From JAKZVK01 sp965248255 (GTDB lineage Bacteria > Acidobacteriota > Terriglobia > Bryobacterales > UBA6623): a stretch of 64,000 bases of DNA. This document shows, in pieces, positions 55,415 through 63,612 of this stretch. Position numbers and translations under genes: made by a program. The stretch covers positions 1,178,001 through 1,242,000 of the forward strand of contig CBDFIW010000004.1 of assembly GCA_965248255.1 (NCBI GenBank). Reading direction: 5' to 3'. The notes under the pieces were generated by a model. The model searched no databases and was not told the origin of the DNA. It was given only the letters and a program-made list of their open reading frames with translations. Each line of letters starts with the position of its first letter. Within the stretch, counting starts at the first letter, position 1.

Positions 55415-55434
55415 CCGACGACGAGAACGAGTCC

Positions 55435-57612
55435 ATGGATCGACGCAACTTCTTCAAGCTTGTAGGAACGGCCTCCGGCGGCGCCATCACCGGGGCGTGC
55501 GGCAAAACGGGGGAGCAGATCATCCCGCTGCTGGTCCCCGAGCAAGCGATCGTTCCCGGCGTCGAGGAGTGGCATCCTAGCGTGTGCCGCGAGTGCAGCG
55601 CCGGCTGCGGCACGATCGTGCGCGTGATGGAAGCCGAGAGGAAGATCGAGGTGGAGGGCGAAACCGTTCGCCAGGCCATCGCCGCCATCAAGAAGATCGA
55701 GGGCAATCCCCTCGACCCGGTCTCGGGAGGCCGGCTGTGTGCCCGCGGACAGGCCGCCGTGCAGTCGCTCTACCATCCCGACCGGCTCGCCGGCCCTCGC
55801 AAGCGTAGCGGCGAGCGCGGCGCGGGCGAGTTCGAAGTGGCGACCTGGGACCAGGCTGCCGCCGCCGCCAAGGACGTCTTGGCAGGGGCCGTCGCCAAAG
55901 ACCCTTCGCGCATCGTTTACCTCAGCCGGCCCGGCGCCGGCACACGGGCGGTGACGGTGGCCCGCTTCCTCGATGCCATCGGCGCGCCGCCGGCGTCGAC
56001 TCTTGGCATCGCCGATCTGACAGTGGAGCGCAAGGCCGCGGAGATCGCCTTTCGTTGGCAAGGGGTGCCAGTTTACGAGATCCAGGACGCGACCTTCGTC
56101 CTGAGCATCGGCGCGGACTTCCTCGGCGGATGGGCGTCGCCGGTATTCTATAGCCGGCGTTTCGGCCATATGCGCCGGGGCCGGCCCGGGCTGCGGGGAC
56201 GTCTGGTTCACGCCGAGTCGCGCTTTTCGCAAACCGCCTGGAGTGCGGACCAGTGGTTGCCGGTGCGACCCGGCGGAGAGTTGGCGCTTGCGCTGGGGAT
56301 CGGGCACGTTCTATTGAACGAGGGGCTTGCCGCGGCCGCCGATTCGGTCCCGCGGGCGGTGCGTGATAGCTTCGCATCCGTCGACCTCGAAGGCGCGGTC
56401 TCGTTGTGCGGACTTGAGTCCAAGCAGATCCTCGAATTGGCGCGGGCGCTGGCTGAAGCATCGGCGCCGCTGGTCGTGGCCGGTGCGTCGATCGTGCAGA
56501 GTAATTCTCTCGACGCGGTGGTCGCCGGCTTGTTGCTGAACGTCCTGCTCGGCAACGTCGGGAAAGAAGGCGGAGTGGAAGCGCCGTCCCAAGAAAGCTT
56601 GCCGGACCTTGCGGCGGCTTCGCCCTTGCACGCCAACCTGGTCGAGCGGTTGAAGAGCGCCGAGGTCGTACTGCTTGATGGCGCCGACCCCGTTTACCAG
56701 TGGCCCGCCGCGCGCGATTCTTTAGCGGCCGTACCGGCAGTGATCAGCTTTTCGTCGTTCCTTGATGACAGTTCGGCCTACGCCGACTGGATTCTGCCCG
56801 ACCACGACGCGCTGGAGTCGAACGCCGCCGTAGCGCCTACGGTCGCACCGGGAGCGTCGCTGACGGGGGCCCGCGCGTTCGTCCAGCCCCTGCATGACAC
56901 CAGGGCGACCGAGGACGTGCTGGCCGATCTGGCCCAACAGCTCGAGAGGCCGATCGAAATCGAAACGCCGGCAAGCGCCTTCCGGAGAGTCTTCGAAGCT
57001 CGCAAGCCCGACGATTTCAATTCGGCCGAAGAATTCGCCGACTACGCCGAGCGCCAGGGCGGCTGGTGGACCGGTCCGCATGCCGCCGAACCAGCCGCCG
57101 CGACACCCGCACCCGCCGCAAGTGAGGCCGACTTCGCCGGTGACAGCTCGGAGTTCCCGCTGCACTTCCAACCTTACTTCTCGCCACAGTTTGGCGATGG
57201 CGCGGGGGCGCGGCTGCCGTGGTTGCAGGAGTTGCCCGATCCGGCCTCGAGCGCCATGTGGGGCCTGCCCGTGGAGATCGATCCGGGAACGGCGGTGCGG
57301 CTCGGCGTTGCGAATGGAGATGCGGTGCGGGTGATCTCGCCCCGGGGTGAGTTCGAGGCGCCGGCGTACGTCCATCCGGCGGCGATCCCGGGCGTGGTCA
57401 GCATGGCGATCGGGCAAGGCCACGAGAACTTCGGGCGTTACGCGGCAAAGCGCGGCGCTAATCCGCTGTCGATCGTCGCTGAGGTGTACGAGGCGGGGAC
57501 GGGAGTGCCGGCGTTAGGTGCGACACGGGTGCGTCTCGAGAAGGGACAGAGTCAACAGCGTTTGGTGCAATACGCGTATATGGATCGCGAGCCGCACCCG
57601 CATCGGCACTGA
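55435..57612 (+). CDS. actB: Alternative complex III molybdopterin-oxidoreductase-like subunit (ActB, N-terminal type)
   Basis: 725 aa from ATG 55435. Twin-Arg leader MDRRNFFKLVGTASGGAITG with a lipobox-like Cys (GAC). 4Fe-4S region VCRECSAGCGTIVRVMEAER ... GRLCARGQAAVQSLYHPDRL, then molybdopterin-oxidoreductase fold (FVLSIGADFLGGWASPVFYS, DSSAYADWILPDHDALESNA) and a C-terminal beta barrel (VEIDPGTAVRLGVANGDAVR). In ACIII this fold lacks the Mo cofactor. ActB is often a fusion with the next FeS protein; here the two are separate genes. Confidence 0.86.
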   Translation: MDRRNFFKLVGTASGGAITGACGKTGEQIIPLLVPEQAIVPGVEEWHPSVCRECSAGCGTIVRVMEAERKIEVEGETVRQAIAAIKKIEGNPLDPVSGGRLCARGQAAVQSLYHPDRLAGPRKRSGERGAGEFEVATWDQAAAAAKDVLAGAVAKDPSRIVYLSRPGAGTRAVTVARFLDAIGAPPASTLGIADLTVERKAAEIAFRWQGVPVYEIQDATFVLSIGADFLGGWASPVFYSRRFGHMRRGRPGLRGRLVHAESRFSQTAWSADQWLPVRPGGELALALGIGHVLLNEGLAAAADSVPRAVRDSFASVDLEGAVSLCGLESKQILELARALAEASAPLVVAGASIVQSNSLDAVVAGLLLNVLLGNVGKEGGVEAPSQESLPDLAAASPLHANLVERLKSAEVVLLDGADPVYQWPAARDSLAAVPAVISFSSFLDDSSAYADWILPDHDALESNAAVAPTVAPGASLTGARAFVQPLHDTRATEDVLADLAQQLERPIEIETPASAFRRVFEARKPDDFNSAEEFADYAERQGGWWTGPHAAEPAAATPAPAASEADFAGDSSEFPLHFQPYFSPQFGDGAGARLPWLQELPDPASSAMWGLPVEIDPGTAVRLGVANGDAVRVISPRGEFEAPAYVHPAAIPGVVSMAIGQGHENFGRYAAKRGANPLSIVAEVYEAGTGVPALGATRVRLEKGQSQQRLVQYAYMDREPHPHRH

Positions 57613-57667
57613 GGGTGTTGATCAAGAGTATCCGGCGCTAGGTGACCGACCTCTCTAGGAGAAAAAG

Positions 57668-58405
57668 TTGGCGGAACAACTAATTGCGGAAGGTGATATC
57701 AAGGGCCCGGCGGAACCCGCCGTTCCTCGCTGGGGCATGGCGATCGACCTCGACCGCTGTACCGGCTGCGAGGCCTGTGTGGTCGCGTGCCACGTCGAGA
57801 ACAATCTACCGCTTTCCGACGAGGCCTCCGCCGCGCAAGGGCGCACGCACCATTGGATCCGCATCGACCGCTACTACGAGGGCGAGTTTCCGAACATCAA
57901 GGTCAAGTACCGTCCCGTGTTTTGCCAGCACTGTGACGATGCGCCCTGCGAGCCGGTCTGTCCTGTGTACGCCACCTATCAAAACGCCGAGGGCCTCAAC
58001 GTCCAGGTGTATAACCGCTGCGTGGGCACACGCTACTGTGCCAACAACTGTCCGTATCAAGTGCGGGTCTTCAACTGGTTTGATCCCGTATGGCCCGAGC
58101 CGCTCGACCTGCAGTTGAACCCCGATGTGTCGGTCCGCCCCGGCGGCGTGATGGAGAAGTGCACCTTCTGTGTGCAGCGTATACAGCGCGGCAAGCTCGA
58201 CGCGGACGCCGAAGGCCGCGAGGTCGGCGGCGACGACGTGCAGCCGGCATGCGTGCAGGGCTGTCCGGCGGAAGCGATGGTCTTCGGGGACCTGAAGGAC
58301 CCGGAGAGTAGCGTGTCAAAGTGGGCAGGCAGTGGCCGCTCGGAACAGCTATTGGGTGAGTTGGGCACGAAGCCCAAGGTTTTCTATCTGGAGCGGACGG
58401 GGTGA
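57668..58405 (+). CDS. Alternative complex III 4x[4Fe-4S]-type ferredoxin subunit (ActB, C-terminal type)
   Basis: 245 aa; TTG 57668 directly follows AGGAGAAAAAG. Cysteine sets: CTGCEACVVACHVEN, CQHCDDAPCEPVCPVYA, CVGTRYCANNCPYQVRVFNW and CTFCVQRI...ACVQGCPAEAMVFGD. This is the NrfC/PsrB/DmsB type electron-transfer chain and equals the second half of fused ActB. It would carry electrons from the NrfD-type quinol subunit to the haem subunits. A 538-bp repeat-rich gap separates it from the NrfD gene. Confidence 0.88.
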   Translation: MAEQLIAEGDIKGPAEPAVPRWGMAIDLDRCTGCEACVVACHVENNLPLSDEASAAQGRTHHWIRIDRYYEGEFPNIKVKYRPVFCQHCDDAPCEPVCPVYATYQNAEGLNVQVYNRCVGTRYCANNCPYQVRVFNWFDPVWPEPLDLQLNPDVSVRPGGVMEKCTFCVQRIQRGKLDADAEGREVGGDDVQPACVQGCPAEAMVFGDLKDPESSVSKWAGSGRSEQLLGELGTKPKVFYLERTG

Positions 58406-58943
58406 GGAGAGGTCAGCATGACCCCATATCCGGACGCTGTCGGGCAGCGCGGGCACGTCATGGCGTGCCCTTGGAGCCTCTACATCTGCTCAGGCCGCAG
58501 CGGCGACTTTCGGCCTCTGAGAGTCGGGATCGAGGCCCCAAGCAGCGACCAAACGTGGCGTGTTCGGCGGGGGTTCCGCCCCGAAGGGGCCGGGAGATCA
58601 TAGCCCACGGCTTCCAGCCGTGGGTGTAGGGCGATGACCGCCTGGAGCCCTGGAAGGGGCGATACAGCTATTCGTTCGAGACTTCTGACCACCCACATGA
58701 AATCCGCAACTCATCGGGCGCCGATAAGGGAAGAGCAGGAATCGCTTGTATCGCCCTTCCGGGGCTCCTCGTGTTCGGTCAACTCCTTTCCCACGGCTGA
58801 AGCCGTGGGCTATGATCTCCGGCCCCTCCGGGGCCATCACGAGCGCAGGCCCAGGCACCTTCATTGGCAGGGTTTTCATTTGGCAAATGGAGAAGCTCCA
58901 GGGAGCCCGCCATGGGCAGCCCCTAGATTGACTGACTAGCAAT
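58406..58943. other. Repeat-filled gap inside the ACIII operon
   Basis: Two CCCACGGC palindromes (58604-58624 and 58790-58809) followed by GGGCTATGATCTCC and C/G blocks, and the composite repeat 58440-58690. No gene. The operon's last three genes start immediately after, so transcription must cross or restart here. Confidence 0.65.
58440..58690 (+). repeat. Dispersed composite repeat, copy at 58.5 kb
   Basis: CTACATCTGCTCAGGCCGCA, GAGAGTCGGGATCGAGGCCC, GGGTTCCGCCCCGAAGGGGC, GGGAGATCATAGCCCACGGC, palindrome, GGAGCCCTGGAAGGGGCGAT. Inverted relative of 45640-45860. Confidence 0.7.
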
Positions 58944-60260
58944 ATGGCCACACTTGTCAGCCCTCTGGGCGCCGTTCACCAACAGGTGAGAGAGGACGTG
59001 CTGCGCCCGCTCAAGACCTTCAGCTTGGGCTACTTTGCCACCGTCGCCTTCTTCGGAGCGATCGTCGCGTGGGCGTTGTTTAGTTGGGCGTATCAGATCG
59101 TCAACGGCATCGGGGTAGCGGGTATTCGCCGACCGGTTTCTTGGGGCTTCTACATTGTCAACTTTGTCTTTTGGATCGGCATCTCGCACGCAGGTACGTT
59201 GATCTCAGCGATTCTCCGGCTCACCAACGCGGGCTGGCGCAAGCCCGTAACGCGCGCCGCCGAGGCGATCACGGTCTTTGCACTGATGATCGGCGGCATG
59301 TTCCCGCTGATCCATCTCGGGCGCGTGTGGCTGTTCTATTGGCTGATCCCGTATCCCAATGAGCGCTTGCTGTGGCCCAACTTCCGCTCGCCGCTGCTGT
59401 GGGACATGACGGCGATTCTCACCTACGTGACGGGAAGCGTCTTATATCTTTACCTTCCGCTCATCCCGGACCTGGGTGAGATGGCGGATCACAGCACCGG
59501 CTGGAGGCGACGGATCTACCGCTTGCTCTCTCTCGGCTGGAGCGGCAGCGACCGCCAATGGCAAGCCCTCGAGCGGGCGATGAAGCTGATGGCCGGCATG
59601 ATTCTGGCGGTGGCGGTGTCAGTGCACTCGGTCGTGGCGTTCGACTTTGGGATGTCGATCGCTCCGATGTGGCACAGCACGATCTTCGCGCCCTACTTCG
59701 TCGCCGGGGCTATCTTCAGCGGTATCGCGGCACTGATTCTCGTGATGGCCGCTTTGCGCAAGTTCCTTCGGCTTGAAACTTACCTCCGGCCGCTGCACTT
59801 CCACAACCTGTCGAAGCTGCTGTTGTTGATGAGTCTCGTGTGGCTGTACTTCACGGTCTCGGAGCATCTGACCGTCTGGTACGGCAACGAGCACATCGAG
59901 CTGGCGGTGTTCAACGCGCGCCTGTACGGTGACTACGCTCCCTACTTCTGGGGCATGGTGGCCTGCAATTTCTTGATCCCGTTCGTGCTGTTGGGAGTGC
60001 GCCGACTTCGCAACATGGGGACCATCGCGATCGCCTCGGTGACCATACTCATCGGTATGTGGCTCGAACGCTTTTTGATCGTGGTCCCGACGCTGAGTTA
60101 TTCCGCTCTGCCGGCATCCTGGGGCTTCTACCAGCCAAGCTGGGTCGAGGTGTCAATCACGGCGGGCACGTTCGCGGCGATGGCGCTGCTGTATCTGCTC
60201 TTCGTCAAGCTGTTTCCGATCATCGCTATCTGGGAGTATGACGATGTACGTGCGAGCTGA
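58944..60260 (+). CDS. actC: Alternative complex III NrfD-like integral membrane subunit (ActC)
   Basis: 438 aa with about ten transmembrane helices. LKTFSLGYFATVAFFGAIVA is the first; WGFYIVNFVFWIGISHAGTL, LISAILRLTNAGWRKPVTRA, FALMIGGMFPLIHLGRVWLF, YWLIPYPNERLLWPNFRSPL and LWYGNEHIEL-type regions match NrfD/PsrC and ActC (HAGTLISA and LIHLGR with the quinol-site His/Arg). It oxidises quinol at the membrane and hands electrons to the FeS subunit. Confidence 0.9.
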   Translation: MATLVSPLGAVHQQVREDVLRPLKTFSLGYFATVAFFGAIVAWALFSWAYQIVNGIGVAGIRRPVSWGFYIVNFVFWIGISHAGTLISAILRLTNAGWRKPVTRAAEAITVFALMIGGMFPLIHLGRVWLFYWLIPYPNERLLWPNFRSPLLWDMTAILTYVTGSVLYLYLPLIPDLGEMADHSTGWRRRIYRLLSLGWSGSDRQWQALERAMKLMAGMILAVAVSVHSVVAFDFGMSIAPMWHSTIFAPYFVAGAIFSGIAALILVMAALRKFLRLETYLRPLHFHNLSKLLLLMSLVWLYFTVSEHLTVWYGNEHIELAVFNARLYGDYAPYFWGMVACNFLIPFVLLGVRRLRNMGTIAIASVTILIGMWLERFLIVVPTLSYSALPASWGFYQPSWVEVSITAGTFAAMALLYLLFVKLFPIIAIWEYDDVRAS

Positions 60261-60747
60261 GTTTCGCGATCACGACAGCGTGGCGGCGGGGATCGAATCG
60301 CTCAAGCGGGGCGGTGTCGGGACGAATGTGATCGAGGTCTTCTCGGCCCGTCCCGTCGAGTTCGAGCCCGGCGTGCTCGACCGTCCCAGCCACATGTCAC
60401 TGTTTGCCGTGTTGGGCGCGCTACTGTTCGGCGTCGGCTCGACGGCCTTCATGTTCTGGACACAGCTCGACTACCCGCTCATCACCGGCGGGATGCCGTT
60501 GAACTCCGGCTGGGCGACCGGCGTGATCACCTTCGAGTTCACGATGATGGGCGCGATCCTCGGAACCGTCGGCGTGTTTCTCTGGGAGAGCCGCCTACTT
60601 CGCTCCGGCGGACGGCCCGCGCCAGCGATCCGTGACGACGTTCTCACGCTGCAAGTGGCGTGTGAAGAACGCGAGGAGGGGCGAATCATCACTGTCTTGC
60701 GAGGCGCCGGTGCGATCCACGTCGAGTACATGGAAGGACCGTCGTGA
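60238..60747 (+). CDS. actD: DUF3341 subunit of alternative complex III (ActD)
   Basis: 169 aa; ATG 60238 lies inside the NrfD gene end (23-bp overlap). N-terminal soluble part (MYVRAEFRDHDSVAAGIESL, VIEVFSARPVEFEPG), two helices (MSLFAVLGALLFGVGSTAFM and GWATGVITFEFTMMGAILGT), then a soluble tail with CEEREEGRIITVLRGAGAIH. DUF3341 is diagnostic for ActD and supports the ACIII call against other NrfD-type complexes. Confidence 0.9.
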   Translation: MTMYVRAEFRDHDSVAAGIESLKRGGVGTNVIEVFSARPVEFEPGVLDRPSHMSLFAVLGALLFGVGSTAFMFWTQLDYPLITGGMPLNSGWATGVITFEFTMMGAILGTVGVFLWESRLLRSGGRPAPAIRDDVLTLQVACEEREEGRIITVLRGAGAIHVEYMEGPS

Positions 60748-61091
60748 GAGCCACCGCGATTACACTTCTGCTGCTGGGGGCGACGGCGAGTCTCCTCGTG
60801 GCCTCATCAAAGGTTCCTCCCTGGGAGAAACCGCTTCAGGTCGGACGCAATCTTTACCGCGAAAACTGCATCGTCTGCCACGATATCGACAAGGCCGAGA
60901 CGAAGAAGCTAGGGCCCAGTCTGTTCCGTCTCTTCCAGAACGAGAAGCTGCCCTTCTCGGGCGGCACCCCGAGCGAAGCCTACGTCGACATCAAGATCCA
61001 GTTTGGCGGCGATGTCATGCCGGCCTTTGTGAATAAGCTTACGCCCGGCCGGATCAAGCGAATCATCGAATACATCCGGGCGCAGCAGTGA
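60744..61091 (+). CDS. actE: Monohaem cytochrome c (ActE-like)
   Basis: 115 aa from GTG 60744, overlapping the DUF3341 stop by 4 nt. Signal peptide ITLLLLGATASLLVASSKVP; one haem site NLYRENCIVCHDIDK, and GGDVMPAFVNKLTP holds the distal Met. It is the electron-exit cytochrome of ACIII. ActF and oxidase genes do not follow in this window; a repeat region does. Confidence 0.87.
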   Translation: MRATAITLLLLGATASLLVASSKVPPWEKPLQVGRNLYRENCIVCHDIDKAETKKLGPSLFRLFQNEKLPFSGGTPSEAYVDIKIQFGGDVMPAFVNKLTPGRIKRIIEYIRAQQ

Positions 61092-61537
61092 TGCCGCGGG
61101 GCGCGAGCTTGACCCCCGGCACGCCGCTCTGCCCTGGACCCATTCCCTCAATCCTGGCCCGGGATGCCACCCGGGAGAACGCCACGATGCTCGTAGGGGC
61201 GGGCCCCCGCGCCCGCCCGTGCCCGCGCCTCAACGATTCACCATGTCGACGCCCACGACCCACACTCTTCCCATCTTCTCCAGCCGCGCAGCGGCGCTTC
61301 AGTGCTGGCCCGGGGTGCCACCGGGAAAACGCCACGATGCTCGTAGGGGCGGGCCACTGCGCCCGCCCGTGCCCGCGCCCAACCCACTTTATTGACTAGG
61401 GATTGATGAGGAACCTGGGAACAGAGCCCCGGCAGGGGCGCATGAGAGTAGCCCACTGCGCAAGCGGTGGGTACGCGGTCCTCAAAACGATCCAGCCCCG
61501 GGCAGAGGGCGTTTGAACCGTGCCCGCGAATCACGAT
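61092..61537. other. Intergenic with direct and palindromic repeats
   Basis: Two about 80-bp direct repeats (61151-61230 and 61302-61382), each with GAACGCCACGATGCTCGTAG-type sequence, GGGGCGGGCC and GCGCCCGCCCGTGCCCGCGC. The CCCCGGCAGGGGCGCATGAG unit near 61425 matches 12895, and a GAATCACGATTCACGAATCA run stands at 61527-61555. No gene. Confidence 0.65.
61151..61382 (+). repeat. About 80-bp direct repeat pair
   Basis: The units begin GGCCCGGG[A/G]TGCCACC and run through CGATGCTCGTAGGGGCGGGC. The palindromic core (GGGGCGGGCCCCCGCGCCCG) resembles the repeat at 45560-45588. Confidence 0.7.
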
Positions 61538-61729
61538 TCACGAATCACGTTTGACGATTGAACGATGTTCAGGCCGTGAGGGAGGCTCCCGCCCACCCTC
61601 GCGCAGCCAACGCGGCGGACGCCCCCGCCGCTTGCCCTTGCCGCGCGCCAGAATCTCCAGCGTGACGATCGCCTGGTTCAGCAACTCGCGCTCCTGGTGG
61701 AGCTCCTTCAACACCGCATGCACGTCCAT
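61538..61729 (-). CDS. Small protein with basic KGKRRGRPP tail
   Basis: 63 aa from ATG 61729 (GGAAGG upstream). MDVHAVLKELHQERELLNQA IVTLEILARG is probably one amphipathic helix, followed by KGKRRGRPPRWLREG, an AT-hook-like RGRPP motif. I recall a family of this shape in many acidobacterial genomes (consensus LKELR-ER-xIExAIxSLExLARGxGKRRGRPP). Nucleic-acid binding is plausible; no function known. The last roughly 15 codons run into repeats and may not be native. Confidence 0.6.
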   Translation of the reverse strand: MDVHAVLKELHQERELLNQAIVTLEILARGKGKRRGRPPRWLREGGREPPSRPEHRSIVKRDS

Positions 61730-62021
61730 GATGACCTTCCCCTCCGACGAGAAGACCACCACGGACACAGGCCCGTTAGAATGGTACTGTCGCTTTCACG
61801 GACCTGTGCCGTGGTGGCGAAAGGCCTCGGCGGAAGGTGTCACTTCCGTCGGGGCCGCTACTATTCTAGCGCTTTCCCGTCCTCCTGCACACATTTCTAG
61901 CGAATCCAATGAATTTTCTGACCGCCACGCAGGCCCCAAAGGAGGCGATCCAACTATGAGCCCGGAGAACCCCGATCAACTCTCGTCCGCAAAGCGGACC
62001 CAGGACCTTAGGCCCCGGCTC
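61730..62021. other. Intergenic, no gene recognised
   Basis: Upstream region of the small protein up to the IS left end. No convincing frame. Confidence 0.35.
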
Positions 62022-62023
62022 TA

Positions 62024-63187
62024 GTGTAGTGCACCATAAATAATGTAACTTATATTGGCTTCCCGTCGTCTCTATTAACAGGAGGCATGGGATGCGAAGA
62101 GCACAACCAGTAACTTTGAACACAGCGCAATGCAAGCAGTTGGACCGCTACGCGCGCGGCCGCCAAGTCGCCGTTCGTCTCGCCCTGCGAGCCAGGATTG
62201 TCCTGCTGGCCGCCGACGGTCTCGAGAATAAGCAGATCGCCGCACAGCTCGGTGTCTCGCGGCAGCTGGTGGCCCGCTGGCGCACGCGCTTTCTCGAAAG
62301 CAGCATCGCCGGCATTGCAAAAGACGCCCCACGGCCCGGTCGTAAACCTGCCGTCTCGAAGCAGAAAGTACAGCAGATCATCCACAAGACCACCCGCGAG
62401 AAACCGTCCAACGCCACCCACTGGAGCCGCCGCACCATGGCCGCCGCGGCCGGCGTCAGTGCTTCCACCGTGGGACGGATTTGGCGCGCCCATGGCCTCA
62501 AGCCCCACCGCGTCAAGACCTTCAAGCTCAGCAATGACCCGCGTTTCGCCGAGAAACTCGACGACATCGTCGGACTCTATCTCAATCCGCCTGAGCATGC
62601 TCTGGTTCTCTCGCTCGATGAGAAGTCCCAAATCCAAGCCCTCGATCGCACCCAGCCCGGCCTGCCGCTCAAAAAGGGACGCGGCCAAACGATGACCCAC
62701 GATTACAAGCGCAACGGCACGACCACCCTGTTTGCGGCGCTCAACAGCCTTGACGGCAGCGTGATCGCCGAGTGCATGCCCCGACACAGCCACCAGGAAT
62801 GGCTGCGCTTCCTGCGCTTAATTGACCGCCGCACTCCCAAGGACAAACAGCTTCATCTCATCGTGGACAACTATGCCACCCACAAGCATGCCGCTGTGAA
62901 GCGTTGGCTCGATCGTCACCCGCGCTTCCACATTCATTTCACCCCGACCTCGGCGTCGTGGCTGAACATGGTCGAGCGATTCTTTCGCGATCTCACCGTC
63001 AAGCGCCTGCGCCGCGGCGTGTTTCGCAGCGTGGACGAGCTCGTCGCCGCCATTGACGACTACATCGCCCAGCACAACGGGCATCCCACGCCCTTCATCT
63101 GGACCGCGACCGCCTCCGACATCCTCGAGAAAGTCAAGCGCGGACGTGCCGCCCTGCATAAGGTGCAATCTGCTTGACGCACTACAC
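62024..63187 (+). mobile_element. One-ORF IS630-type element
   Basis: 1164 bp, flanked by TA (62022-62023 and 63188-63189). Short inverted ends: GTGTAGTGCACCAT left, GTGTAGTGCGTCAA inward from the right. Its transposase is a single ORF and clearly different from the two-ORF IS630 that spread through the window. Confidence 0.85.
62092..63177 (+). CDS. IS630-family transposase (single ORF)
   Basis: 361 aa. HTH (KQIAAQLGVSRQLVARWRTR), second HTH region (TMAAAAGVSASTVGRIWRAH), then DDE domain: LVLSLDEKSQIQALDRTQPG (first Asp), LHLIVDNYATHKHAAVKRWL (second Asp), and HFTPTSASWLNMVERFFRDL (final Glu). Intact, with all catalytic residues, so probably active. Confidence 0.92.
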   Translation: MRRAQPVTLNTAQCKQLDRYARGRQVAVRLALRARIVLLAADGLENKQIAAQLGVSRQLVARWRTRFLESSIAGIAKDAPRPGRKPAVSKQKVQQIIHKTTREKPSNATHWSRRTMAAAAGVSASTVGRIWRAHGLKPHRVKTFKLSNDPRFAEKLDDIVGLYLNPPEHALVLSLDEKSQIQALDRTQPGLPLKKGRGQTMTHDYKRNGTTTLFAALNSLDGSVIAECMPRHSHQEWLRFLRLIDRRTPKDKQLHLIVDNYATHKHAAVKRWLDRHPRFHIHFTPTSASWLNMVERFFRDLTVKRLRRGVFRSVDELVAAIDDYIAQHNGHPTPFIWTATASDILEKVKRGRAALHKVQSA

Positions 63188-63349
63188 TAGCCGGGGGTAG
63201 GCAACCACAAGGTCAGGAGCCCTGAAAGGGGCGCCACGAACCATGTACGCGTGTCAGCCTGGGTCGGTAAACCCTTCGACGTTAGGTAGGATCTATCCGG
63301 GATTGCCCGTGACAAGGTGGTATCTCGCTACTGCCGAGGGAGCAAAGTA

Positions 63350-63595
63350 GCGCCGTTCTGCAACAAGCGCGGGACGGCCGAGCAGTGGATTAAAGAAGGC
63401 AGGCAGGCGACGAGTTGGACAAGGCTGTCGTGCCATCGCTTCCGGGCGAACGAAGTGCGCCTGCAACTCGCGGTGCTGGCCGATAACCTGGGCAACCTGT
63501 GGCGGCAGGGACTGCCGAACAGGATCAAGAGCTGGTCGCTGACGAGCTTACAGCAGCGGTTCGTGAAGACCGGCGGACGGCTCGTGTGCTGTTGG
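63350..63595 (+). pseudogene. IS1380-family transposase, C-terminal fragment
   Basis: Reads FCNKRGTAEQWIKEGRQATS, WTRLSCHRFRANEVRLQLAV, LADNLGNLWRQGLPNRIKSW, SLTSLQQRFVKTGGRLV, then unrelated residues. This is the C-terminal portion of an IS1380 transposase with the catalytic Glu region (NKRGTAEQWIKE). N-terminal part absent. The stretch 63190-63349 before it holds a GGAGCCCTGAAAGGGGCGCC repeat unit and nothing coding. Confidence 0.85.
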
Positions 63596-63612
63596 TACAC
63601 AATGGGGATGTC

